Below are positions 24,265-35,446 of a stretch of DNA of 64,000 nt, in pieces. The DNA comes from Centropus unirufus (Eukaryota > Chordata > Aves > Cuculiformes > Centropidae): assembly GCA_013397695.1 (NCBI GenBank), contig VYZI01000242.1, positions 165,381 through 229,380 on the forward strand, read 5' to 3'. The first letter of the stretch is position 1. Each line of letters opens with the position of its first letter. A program made the position numbers and the translations under genes. A model generated the notes under the pieces. That model was not told the origin of the DNA. It searched no databases and was given only the letters and a program-made list of their open reading frames with translations.

Positions 24265-26208
24265 TTATAGTCTTTTCCATTCCTATGTAGTCTGTGGGAC
24301 CCATTCCCCAGTTCAGCAAAACAGCAAGTATATTCACTTTAGATAGGCACTAACAGAACACAAATCCGGAGGTAGAAGAGCCACCCAAAGATTTGCCCAG
24401 TTCTCTCAGTATGCTTGCAGTTTCTGCCAGTTCCCAACTTGCTAAAATTGTATCACTCTCCAGTTGTAAAGCTAGCTGGTTTAAAGCCTATTTGTTTAAT
24501 CTAGGTTATTAATACCCTTTTACATCCCTCAAGGTAGTGTTGGATGGGATGTGCTGGAATTGCTGCTGGAAGTGTATTTTTCCAGGTATTTTATCATGAC
24601 TTTATCTGCCTCTGAGCATTGACTTGAAGGCACTTATTGTCCCCAAATAAGGGAAGTAAGCTTATGTGTGTCCTTAACTGTGACTGCATATCTAACACAA
24701 AATTATGCATTGTAATGTCTACAGGCACCATTGATCAAGGGAATAAACTTGCCCTTACCTTGGCTCCACTTCTGCAAGACGTAATTGAGTTTCAGGCACC
24801 AAATACACATGCTGTTAAACTAAGCAAAAAAATTACTGCTGTCTTCAGCGGTAAAAAAATCTATACCAGAGTATTGTAATTCTTTAAGTAATTTGTTCTG
24901 TTGATGGTAACTAAACTTAATTTCCACTTTCTTTCAATTAATGTTTGTTTTGTTTTAATTCATATTTAATATATTTAAGTTTCACCCCTCTATAAAAGGT
25001 GTCCAAACCTCTAAGATGGAATCAGCTGTGTTTTTATTAGAACTATAAAGTATGGTGTTAACCAATTAGCAAGTGTGGACAAACAGAGAAATATAAATCT
25101 TATTTTGGTAAAGAGAAATGTTTCGTGAAGGTAGAAATAAGATGGGACAGTTGCAACTTGAGTTGGAACTAGTGGTAGGAAGAATTAGATATCACTATAG
25201 GATTACAAAATCTTCAGAAGTATTGTCATAAAATATAGAACAATACTGTTGAGCAGGCAAAGTAGGAGAAGTTTCTCAATCTTTTTAACAAGGTGAAACT
25301 GATGCATGTATTTAATGATGTTATAGAATAAAAAGGAGTGAGAAATATTGGGCTGATAATCTATGACAAGCAATATAAAATACTTAATGTTCATAAGTAA
25401 GAGGTAAAAATGCAAATTACTCTTAGGCTTAGAGAGGCAATACATATAGAATCATCTCCTTCAGAAAATTGGTTTTGAAGTCAGTGGAACTGTCTTTGAA
25501 CATCTCTCCAATGAGTTATAATCAATTATCAATGATGAAAAGCTGTTGAGAAAAATGATTTCACAGGGAGAAAACTGTTGTAAAGAGAGAATCACTCCTA
25601 GAGGCAATGCAACAGTCAAACATTTGTATTTGCATGAGTAGTGTCAGTCACTGCAAGTAGGATTACAAGTAAATCAAGCCAAGCATGAACAAAACTGTTT
25701 TCAAATTCAGAACCTAAAAGCTAGTGTTCCCAAATGTTCTATTGTAATGTTTAAATTAATTGTGTTACAGATGAAGATAATACACATGGCTGACACAATC
25801 TCCTTCCTGTCATCGCCATTACCATTATTACTAGTAGTACAGCAGGAAATGGATGGCTCCACAAAGAAGCAGGCCAGTGGTATATTAATGCTCAGAGTGC
25901 AAATCCACTCATCTTTTTATAGTTGCACAGATACCATTGCGTCATTGAAGATGTTTTCACTGTGGTAAACAGAGTTCCATTTTTATGCGTGTTTATGGGT
26001 TATGTAGAATGAAGTAAGCCAATAGAACAGAATAGTCAAAAAAAAAATCACAACTGTCAAGGGATTGGTGCATTAAATGAGGATTAGAACCTTTGAATCG
26101 GCCTGACAGTCAGTAATGTATGAAAAATCCAGAGTTTACACCATTGTGATAAACATTCATTTGGATATATATGGCAGTCAAAGAAAATGGGATGTTTAAT
26201 GCTTGATA

Positions 26209-26686
26209 CATAGAATCATAGAATCATAGAATCATATAATTATTTTGTTGGAAAAGACCTTCGAGATCATCAAGTCCAGCTGTACCAGACCACTACTAAG
26301 TCATATCCATGAGGACCTCATCTATTCATCTTTTTAATACTTCCAGGGATGTTGACTCAACCAACACGCCCACATTCTTCTCTGTTAGGCAGCTTTCCAG
26401 CCACTCTTCCCCACGTTTGTAGCACTGCACGGGGTTGCTGTAGCCCAAATGGAGGACCCAGCTCTTGGCCTCGTTGAATGTCATCCTGTTGGTTTCAGCT
26501 CATTGGTCCAGCCTGTCTAGATCCCTCTGTAGGGACTCTGCCCTCAAGCAGACCAACTTATATGCCCAACTTAGTATCCTCTGCAAACTTCCTGAGGGTA
26601 CAGTCAATCCCTTCATCCAGATTAGATACTGAGCACAACTGGACCCAACACAGAGCCCTGGGGAATGCTACTTGTAATCAATCCAT
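26209..26686 (-). mobile_element. CR1 LINE fragment, minus strand, left half of a back-to-back pair
   Basis: It opens with the reversed CR1 tail, (CATAGAAT) repeated three times, then CCTTCGAGATCATCAAGTCCAG of the 3' UTR. It continues minus-strand through AGGCAGCTTTCCAGCCACTCTTCC, GGACCCAGCTCTTGGCC, GTCCAGCCTGTCTAGATCCC and GAGCCCTGGGGAATGC, all reverse transcriptase coding blocks in reverse. An internal deletion near 26365 joins the 3' UTR directly to coding sequence. The 5' truncation near 26686 abuts a second CR1 piece of opposite orientation. Confidence 0.88.
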
Positions 26687-26778
26687 CTTTAAGGTCCCTT
26701 CCAACCCATACCATTTCATGATTCAATGATTCAACGATTCTGTGATTCAATTCTGTGATTCTGTGATTCTGTGATTCA
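26687..26778 (+). mobile_element. CR1 LINE 3' tail, plus strand, right half of a back-to-back pair
   Basis: The sequence AAGGTCCCTTCCAACCCATACC is the standard plus-strand CR1 3' terminus. It is followed by about nine octamer copies alternating ATTCAATG, ATTCTGTG and ATTCAACG to 26778, an unusually long tail. Its 5' end joins the truncated 5' end of the minus-strand CR1 with no spacer, so the composite has a CR1 3' tail at each outer boundary. Confidence 0.88.
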
Positions 26779-28509
26779 AGCCTTATATGCAGCTAGCTAG
26801 AGTTGTTACAGGATCCAAAGGAAGGTCTTTTTTTTGTGAAAGTGAAGAACTATCTGAACTGGGCTTTTCCACTGGGCTTTGTTCTCACGGCACTCCTGAG
26901 TGTATTTCACATTGAAAGAAAGTGGTCATTTTCACATTGAAAATTTCACATTTTCACATTTCACATTCACACCTCTTTCACATTGAAAGAGGCTGGTCAG
27001 GAAATTTGGCATCTAAGGATTAGACAGCCAGTGTAACAACAGTATGCGTTTACAAACTGCAGAAACAAGTTGGTGTGCAGAGAGGCTGGGACTGCCCCAT
27101 GTCAAACACTTCCAGTTCCAGAAAATTGTACTCTTCCTTTCCCCAATACGGTCCTTTGATTTACAGTGATGCAGTTTTCTCACCAGATTATTACCTTAGA
27201 GGTAGCTTTCTTTTACCCCTTACCTTTATATCTGTGCTCCACTGAACTTTCACAGGACACCGCTGAGTACATCAGCCACCATGCATGGTGCACCATTTTA
27301 TCTTGAGGATTACCTCTTCAGTTATTAGAACTTCATAGTATTGCATAAAGAGTGGAGATGGAGACAGCAATAGAGTTGAGAAAGAAAGAGAGAGACAGAG
27401 AGAGCACAAATTGAGCAAAAATACTGTTTTCTACCCCTACAAAAAAACTAGATCTTCAGTCACTAGTCATTGTGGAAATGGGTGCATACCAATGAATTCA
27501 AGTTGGAAGGCATTTGTCATGGTTACATAAGGTAAAACTTTGTCTTGTAGAAAAAATGACGAGAATAATGTAACATTCTCACAATTCCTTAAATCCTGTT
27601 TTCAGAAGACTGTGCCCCATGTAATTCAGTTTGACACAGGAACTAAACCAGTTATGTCCAGGTAGTAATTTGCTTTAGAGACCTGCCAGCTTAGGTTGAA
27701 AGCAGTATGGCAATTAGCGACCTGCCACACCTGAGCTAATGTAGCCTGACATGTAGGACATTATTACTAGTATATAGGTACATTACTGGCATCACCAGCA
27801 GCAGTCACTGACCCTCAGACCATTGAGTGATGTGTATTGCAGGCTGTTTGGGGCCTGAAAATCCATGGAAATTAATAGACCTTGTCTTTCTAAGCCTATT
27901 TGATCCTCTTAAACCCTACCTCTGTCCAGCTATGAATATCTGAAAAAGTCAGGGCTTCTAAATGTTTGTTCTATGAAACTTCAAAAAATTACTAGCCATT
28001 GGTTCCTGATGAATAGCCTTCAGAGTTTCTGTCTTCTGCCATTCCCTGGGATTATAACAACTGCAGATTTGTTTATATGGAAGTTGTCACTAAAGAGAAA
28101 AAAAAAAAGAAAAAACGTCTTTATATTATCACCAGTAAAAGAATCAAACACAAAGTGAAGTTTATGGTTGTTCTACACTTCATGGGATTTTTCTGAATGA
28201 GTCGCAGTATGCCAGGAAGCTTTGAAAGTCATATCTGTCCACAGCTGAAACAATATTAGTGCTACCTTGACCTTGCTTTTGGGTGTCGTGATTAAATGAG
28301 CAACTGAAATGTAAGTTAGGTGGTGCATCTTTCTTGTTAGCCCTTCAGAAAGCATGAGCTTCATCTTAGAGCTCAGTTAGAAACCTAGTGTTCTTCAACA
28401 GGAAAAAATTTTACCATTACATTCTGAATGAACTTGCTTAGAAGGAAGAGACCTCTAAAAGGAGAGAAACCGAACTGTAATCAAAATGATGAAGAATTAT
28501 AAAATGAGG
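26779..28509. other. single-copy DNA with small tandem repeats
   Basis: No gene is recognised. It contains the TTTCACATTGAAAGA duplication at 26905-26999 and a GA-rich stretch at 27378-27408 (GAGAAAGAAAGAGAGAGACAG). Open frames are short and unrecognised. Confidence 0.55.
26905..26999. repeat. TTTCACATTGAAAG direct repeats
   Basis: The 24-base block at 26905-26928 recurs at 26976-26999 with two or three mismatches. The intervening bases are further partial copies (TTTCACATT, TTCACATT, TCACATT). This is an imperfect nested tandem array, probably from replication slippage. Confidence 0.75.
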
Positions 28510-28985
28510 GAGACACTAAAACTTAAAATGGTGTCTGAATGCCAAGCCCCCATCCACACGGCCACTCTCTCTCTCTCCTCCTCTACAGCAGAGAAAGATA
28601 AGACAGAAAGAACTGCAAGTCGAAATAAAGAACGAGAAATCACTTACCAGTTACTGTCGTGAACAAAATAGACTAAAATTGGGGAATTTGGCTTAATTTA
28701 TTAACAATTAATGTAATTATCCAATTAATGAATCTGGTATTGGGAAACAAAACAAGGAAACAAACTTTTTAAACACTGAGAATAAACCCATTGTCCCTCC
28801 AAAGACTTAACTCCACTCCAGGCACCTGTCCTCCCACCTTGTTATCAGCACAGTTTACACTCAGTACCTTCAGTGAGGCAATGGGTAGCTCAAGGACAGG
28901 TTTAAGTAAGGATGCAGCAGTTCCTCTCTGTTGCTCCTTCCTTCTCCCCCTCCACAGGCTGCAGTCCTTGTAATATTGCAATTAA
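28510..28985 (-). mobile_element. ERV LTR fragment, same avian family type as 13554
   Basis: The blocks GGCCACTCTCTCTC, CACTTACCAGTTACTGTCGTG, AAAATAGACTAAAATTGGGG and CTTAATTTATTAACAATT appear in the order I recall for the common avian LTR whose complement ends in CAACCCACCACA. Further right, TTAACTCCACTCC, CTCTGTTGCTCCTTCCTTC and GGCTGCAGTCCTTG also fit the U3/R part of that LTR. A minus-strand AATAAA sits at 28697-28702, where the family's poly(A) signal is expected, giving the minus orientation. The terminal TG/CA ends are not recognisable and the right part is truncated. No internal retroviral gene is attached. Boundaries are approximate. Confidence 0.62.
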
Positions 28986-31559
28986 TTTCACTTTATTTTG
29001 AACAAAGACTGCAATGTAAGTTTTACAATGCATCCCCATTCAAGGAGGTCCTGTGAATTTCTGGTACCACGGGCTGTTACAAACACAAATAAAAGGCATT
29101 CTAAAATTGGCTGTACTTTAATTTAGTTGAATGCTGAAATAAGTGATGATTTACTAGCCACACATATCTGTTAATCATATGAAACCCTACAGTGCACCAC
29201 ATTTGGCTAATATTTTGTAAAAAATGCATTTCAGAGCCTCAAGTTCTGATAGCATTTTTTTTCCCTGTTATCATAAAGTACAGGACTATATAAACCATAC
29301 AGAATTCATCCTGACCTTAAAGTACAATCTAAAGCCTACAGTAGAGTCTGAAATATGAGAAAATTAACTCAATTTCTCTGTACAAACTCTGACACTGCTA
29401 CATAGCTCCAAAAATATTTCAGTGCATTTTGCAATATCACTGTCACAAACTATTGTGCCAAATTCCCTAACAGCTACACCCATAACACCAAATTATTTGC
29501 AGAGAAATTGCCCATGTGCAAATGAGAAAGTAATTTGGCTTGATGTGTTGGCTCCAGCTGAAGAACACAGAGACAAAGGCTTCTTTTCCTTCTCATTTTG
29601 AATCTTTAAGGTTGATACTCAAATTATTTTCAATGGTGATGCAAACCCTGAAACTGATGCCAGTTAACAGAGCTACCTGGAGGAAAAGAAATTATAAACG
29701 CTGACTCTATTTGTCTCAACAGCTAAAAAGAGAGAAGGAACAGAAGAGTCATCTGTTTTGTAGACAAATGGTGAACAATAGAGACAAACAGTGGAATACT
29801 AACTATTAACCTAGGTATGTTGAATTCACTTTATATATTCTATATTGCCCTCAGTAAGTCTGTCAGCCCCAATACTGGTAATTTCTAATTATTAGAGATT
29901 TTTCAGCATTGTGACAGGGCCAAAAACACCCAGTGTACATCCAAGGGTTGCACATTTCCCTTTTCTTGACAGAACGCTTTATCACTTTACATAAAGATTA
30001 ACAGATCCAATATTTACTTCTTATAATTATAAAATCACTAAATATGGTGGGCTTACTTCCTATTTTGATGCCAGTACAACTCAGAAGTTACTCCACTCAA
30101 TTGAACACACTGCCATAAACTCATCTTGCAATCAGAACACATCCTATGTCATTAGACAGATATAATGCTTAATATGTTAATGAGTTTATTAAAGCATAAT
30201 ATGGAAACCAGAAGCATACAAAATGTTTCATAAATCTGAAAAGTTTGTCTTAATCCTCATAACAATTTTCAACCCTCTTTTTAGAATTCATTTTTCAACA
30301 CCAAAACTGTGAAAATAGTTCTAACATGTCAATACTTTTTGCTTTTAAATGAATCTGTAAAAATGGGTAATTAGATCTCCAATAAACTTGGAAAACTGGT
30401 GAATTTACTGCCACGTGTTTCAGTTTCCTTTGCAAAGGGCCATGTGATTAAAGGCAGAGGGAATTCACTGACACAAACATCAAGGCTCCGTGTCTTACTT
30501 TGAATTTACTTAGAGCATTGGGGATTTTTTTATATTCAGGTGCTGAGTGCAAAATGCCTCTATTTTAATGTTAAATAAAACTTATATCTTTCTGGTGATG
30601 TTTCTTTCATGTGCAGAACTGCAAAAAGGCTCGGTTGCTTTGTCAACTCACCCTGTATGTTCACATGCTCTTTCTGTCCTGCAGACTTTTGTTTGTTTCA
30701 AGTACCAACCAAACTGAAGATGAGAGGTACTATATTTGCACAGATAGTGACCTTCAAATTTCAGGTGACCAAAGCTGTGCAAAAGACAGAAATGAAACTT
30801 AACTATAAAAACTTCTGAGTTTACCACTACTACTCCAAGAAATCCATAACCTTATATGGATCAAATCTACTTCTTGCATAATTTGTATTGTTTTCTGTCG
30901 TATAGCTACTAGACCTAGAGTATTTGATTCGGGAAGCAGACACATCTACCTGCAACTGGTGGACTGAAGTGTTACTTAAGTCTTGATTCTCAGACCTAAA
31001 GTTCTTGGGCTTCTCCAACAGCAGAATCTTAAACTGCTGCCTTTGTACGTGCTTCCTCTTATAAGCACTAGCTGCTTAGTTGTGACCTATGGAATAGTAA
31101 GATCAAGCTCAGGTCAATAATGTTGAAATTACTTTGATGTGATGCTTCCACCTGGAATGTTTGCCCTGAAAACTAATCAGGGTTAATTTTTTAGGGGAAA
31201 AAGTCACATTACTTTGAGTCAGTACCATATTTATTTATTTATTCTTTTATAGTCTTAAGACTAAAAGACGTATGATTTTTCTCTGTGCATACATCCCTAA
31301 AAGGAACAAAAGAAATCAACAAGAGCCCTGCAAATGTGTTTTTTCTGCTTATCACCAATAGAATCTTTATCCTTGAAGCAGAACCCAGACTATACAACGT
31401 CATGCAACTGCTGTGGGGCCTAGAGTCCAGAAACAATTTTCAATATAATAGAACTTGAACCAGTAAAAAGTGGGAGAGACCTGCATCTAAAATATTTTTC
31501 ATTTTTAGTATGGAATAAAAAGTATTATAACAATGAATGGCTATGATGTTATAGGTATG
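28986..31559. other. single-copy DNA, no gene recognised
   Basis: No repeats were identified. The stretches 29400-29700 and 30400-30480 are less AT-biased and free of simple repeats. They hold CACGTG, CTTTGCAAAGG and ATTA-type words, which fits a conserved non-coding element but does not show one. Two adjacent acceptor-like sites near 30617 and 30684 precede overlapping open frames, discussed in the findings. Confidence 0.5.
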
Positions 31560-31840
31560 AAGAACAGCCTTGGATGGAGTTCAAGATCCTTGGGGCGGTG
31601 AGGAGGGCACATAAAAAGCTCACTACCCTGGATTTCAGAAGAGCAGACATTGACTCCTTCAGAGATCTGCTTGGTAGATATCATGAAATAAAGCCCTGGA
31701 AGGGAGAGAGGTCCACAAAAGCTGGTTAATATTCCGAAATGAGTTCCTTTATTCTCAGGACCAATGCATACCAACAAAGAGTAAACAGGTAAAACCTCCA
31801 GGAGGCCTTAATGGATGAGTGTATTTAGAGAAATCTAAAA
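31560..31840 (+). mobile_element. old CR1 ORF2 fragment, plus strand
   Basis: Translation gives LDFRRADIDSFRDLLGR, then a frame interruption and KPWKGERSTKAG. This corresponds to the linker between endonuclease and reverse transcriptase of avian CR1 ORF2, where F-R-D-L-L-G and a W-x-x-F segment are conserved. Downstream, CCTCCAGGAGGCCTTAATGGATGA fits the G-G-R-R-P-A-W-M part. It is heavily diverged, has stops and carries neither the 3' UTR nor a tail. It is therefore an old internal fragment or one later eroded. The match is from memory of the family. Confidence 0.6.
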
Positions 31841-34800
31841 CCAAATATGCTGACTTCAACTGGACATGACTGTAAAGCAGAATGCCAGAACAAAAGATGC
31901 ATAAAACTGCTGAATTCATTACTGGAGGAACCATTTTTTTATTTCCCAGCCTTTCTGCCACTTCTTGTATTTGTGGAAAGAAATTATCAAAAATCTTTCC
32001 CTAAATAATAACTTTTCTTCATTTGCTTATTGTTAAGACAGGTGAAAAAGTTTATTCCTTTATTTTATGTACTTCTGACTTGACTGAACAGTATAAAATA
32101 ATGCATCATTTTTTTCAGATACCATGGGTCAATTTGAGGTGCATATAAAGCTCTGTGAACAAAGTGACAGCTACCTTGTGGAACATCCTGCAAGAAGTAT
32201 TAGACTAGTGAATATTTTCACTTCTCTCCTATAAGTACAGTAACTCTAGGATACTGAAAACAACTAAGTTTGAAAATCAGAGGTAAGTTGCATGCCAAGA
32301 GTGGACAGATTTCACAACTCTTAATTCATCTATTCTTTTTTAATCTTTCTGATGTGTGAGAAAGGTAATTGTTTTCCTACAATCAATAGCCCATAGTATG
32401 TTAATGATCCTATTTACTTAAAAAATAAAAGAATTTTTAGCTTTCGCATGAAAGAAGCAAGAGAAAATGTAATCTTGGAAGCTTTAATCTATAGCTATAT
32501 CTCTATAAAAAAAAGTGAAGGGATGTTCGGAAATTTTCAGAAATTCAAATTAGCTGCAAAATTCAGCCCAACCAACACTTTTGATTAAGGGACAGCCATT
32601 AAAAAGCACATATTATGGGATAACTGCTGGTGCTGTCACAAAGAAAAAAATTACCTGTCATGTAAACAGAGATGCATTGAGTGAGAAAAGGTTTCTGAGG
32701 TCTGGAATTACTCTCAGCTGAACGTTTTTGGTACTTTTGCACATCAGTTAATAGATATCTGCCTTTACCAATCCTGTCATTTGAATACCTATGGCAGTTT
32801 TATTTGTGAAAGACAAACGGTGTATATGACAAAATTTCTTAGGTACTTTCAACAAATTTACTCCCTGCAAAACTGTCAAAATAGAAGTCCCAAGGAGTAG
32901 AGAATGATCAGTTCTTGGTTGCACCAAACATAAGAAACAGCAAAAAAGATGGAGAGACAAAGAGAAGTCTTTCCCATAATAACATTCGTTAATAATTTAG
33001 TAGTTTAATATATCAGGTGAGAAAATAGCTACGTGTGTGTCAAAAGGAGTTAATTTAATAGACACAAAAAAATAATACATAGGTATAATAACAATTCTCC
33101 CTATCCCTTGCTGCATGCCCTTATGCTTCCTGGTGATAATTGTCCTTATTTAAGGCAAAGCCCAAGATGTGTGCTACAAGACACTCAGATGGGCTTCTGG
33201 AGTGTTCATTGTGCCCCCAGTTTTGGGTTGGTATGGGGTTTTTTTTAATAACATAATGTTATGTTTCCATGTTTTTCCTGTGTTTTTTCAAACAAACCCT
33301 CAATAAGTCATTGAAATGGGTACAACAAGATTTTTTAGGGGAAGCTGACACGTTTCCAGACAATATAAAATTGTAAATTCCATCTTTTTCTAGTTCACTT
33401 TTATTTCTGCTGCACTAATACATAAAGACCTTCATCTGCAAGATCTTTTGTATAAGTTTGGAGAGAACAGTTTGCAAAGCAACCTAAGCTACAGAGTTTG
33501 AACAAAACTTATATAAAACTGATCCCTATACATCCTCCATGTATAATCCAGTCATTTGCATAAAGAAGACACTCCCTGTGAAAACACAGTAAAAAATGTA
33601 GAGAAATATTATTAGGCAGATAGTTAGCAGGAATAAATAGTTTATGTTGCTTTTCTTTCCATAGTGAAATGTTTAAAACCAGGTTTTGGTCTTAATTTCC
33701 ACAGACTTTAAGAGAGATGATTTTCTGACAGTTTTCTCACTTCATAAAGTTCTTTCCAAATCGTCATATCTGGAATTGAAAGTTTGTAACAGTGTAATGA
33801 TCTGTTCCCCAGTCCCCTTTCCAACCGAATTTCTGTCTGATCTGGCCAGCTGCAAAATGGGTGCTATAGATACGAAGATAAAGCTATAAAAACACAGGAG
33901 TGTTTCCTCCATTTGTCTTGCAAGACCGCTCCTTCTCATTCTGCACTACTAGAAAGATAAAAAAGCAGAGAGAAAAACTTGGAATAGTTGGACAGAAAGT
34001 GAGGAGAGTTAAGGTAACTTCTGGGGAAAAAACTTCTTACATGGCTGAAGCCTTTAATGTCACCTCTTTGTGAAATAGCACTGTCTATAGAAATCACCAG
34101 TTAGACATTAATATTTAGGCTCAGTATTTAAAAAAAAGAAAGCAGCTTGTACTCCTGGTTTTAGATGTTGTCACCCAGACAGGCCAATCTAGATCTGTAT
34201 CTCCCTTTCATTAAAATAAAATGCTCTGTATGACTTGGTGATAGTCTACTGGCATAAAAATTAATGAGCCTGTAATTCATTTAAATCCATTTAAATTATA
34301 AAGTAAAATGTAGTGTGGAAGGATGTTTTTACTCTTCCATGCAATGTAGCAAAAACAAAATGTCTCCCACAGATGCTAATTGAATGAACCATAGAATTAC
34401 AAACCCCAGTTCTTTAGTGTCTGTGGGTGAAATCTCATAATTTAAGTGTGGGAATATATTGTTGACTTTCTTAGTAATTAAGCAGCCATAATTTTTCAGC
34501 AGCTTTAGCAATGCACAGTATAGCCATATAGTGATAAATTGGTTTAGCCTAGACTTTTCAAAGATGGGATTAACACATGTCCTCCCTGTGGACACTGCTT
34601 ACTACAATTTGAGTCTGCTAGCTTGTTTATATGTATTAGCAGATGATTCTTGGAAGGAATGCAAATGAGCTTCATTAACTCCAGGAGATTGATGCTCTGG
34701 GCTAGGTGTTTAAGTGCCACAGAAACATTAAGAGTAAGGTTGTTTATTGTTGTTAATTAGGTGAGGAGTTGCAGCAAATCACAGTTGATGGAGTTATCTC

Positions 34801-35411
34801 TAAATAGGACTGAAATAAGCTGCATTCTCTATCCTCTGCTTTGTATTAATGGTGAGACAGTCCTCCAGAGTCACTACTTTCTTCTTTACTACAAGAAGTA
34901 CTGCAGAGGATTTAAAATTCTATTCAAGATATTGCAGTCTTTTTTTGTTTTCTAAAACATTATTTTGAGTTCCATATTTCTTAGTGAGACTGGAAGGATC
35001 GATGGTGTATAGGCATGGGTTAGTGAGAATATCACTGAAGAACAATACTGTCTTCAATTTGCCTACAGTTTTCTGTAAAAAGTCTTTGAAACATAACCTC
35101 CTTCACCTATAAGACACAATTCTGGTGATCTCTTCTTTATTAATTTCTAGTTTTTCAGATCTGATGGAGGGATAAGGGCAAGACATGATTACCAAAAAAG
35201 GGAGACTAGTTGAGTAAAGAGAGCAGGACAGTTTGTTTCATGCTGATGAGTTGGGAATGACAGGAAAAATTATCTGATTTTACCTTAAGGCAGTGTATAG
35301 GACTTCAAATCTTAGTTTAGGTCATAGAGGATCTAACTCCCAAGCTTCCTACAGCTTAATAGTGATTAATAAGTATTAATAGATTCTATAGACAATATTA
35401 TTTTATTTTTT
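31841..35411. other. AT-rich single-copy DNA, no gene recognised
   Basis: No repeat or protein is recognised. Open frames are short. An octamer-like ATGCAAAT word lies near 34661, in a stretch that otherwise looks unremarkable. Confidence 0.5.
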
Positions 35412-35446
35412 NNNNNNNNNNNNNNNNNNNNNNNNNNNNNNNNNNN
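35412..35446. other. assembly gap, 35 N
   Basis: A run of 35 unknown bases sits between T-rich flanks (TTTTATTTTTTT on the left, TTTTTGTTATAA on the right). It is most likely a homopolymer or simple-repeat region the assembly could not resolve. The true length may differ. Translations across it are meaningless. Confidence 0.98.

Larger units (their letters stand above)
16079..26208. other. AT-rich single-copy DNA, no gene recognised
   Basis: About 10 kb with no recognised transposon, RNA gene or known protein. A terminal-exon-like structure at 16696-16824 is discussed in the findings. A palindromic 26-base direct repeat lies at 18725-18771. The open frame at 20775-21107 (110 codons) and others are unrecognised and look like chance. 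Simple AT tracts such as the ATTAATTC repeats near 24237-24262 are common. It is consistent with an intron or gene desert. Confidence 0.55.

Noticed and set aside
27518..27535. TGTCATGGTTACAT as the start of an avian ERVL LTR
   Set aside because: Only the first nine bases resemble the LTR start I remember. The following sequence does not continue the match.
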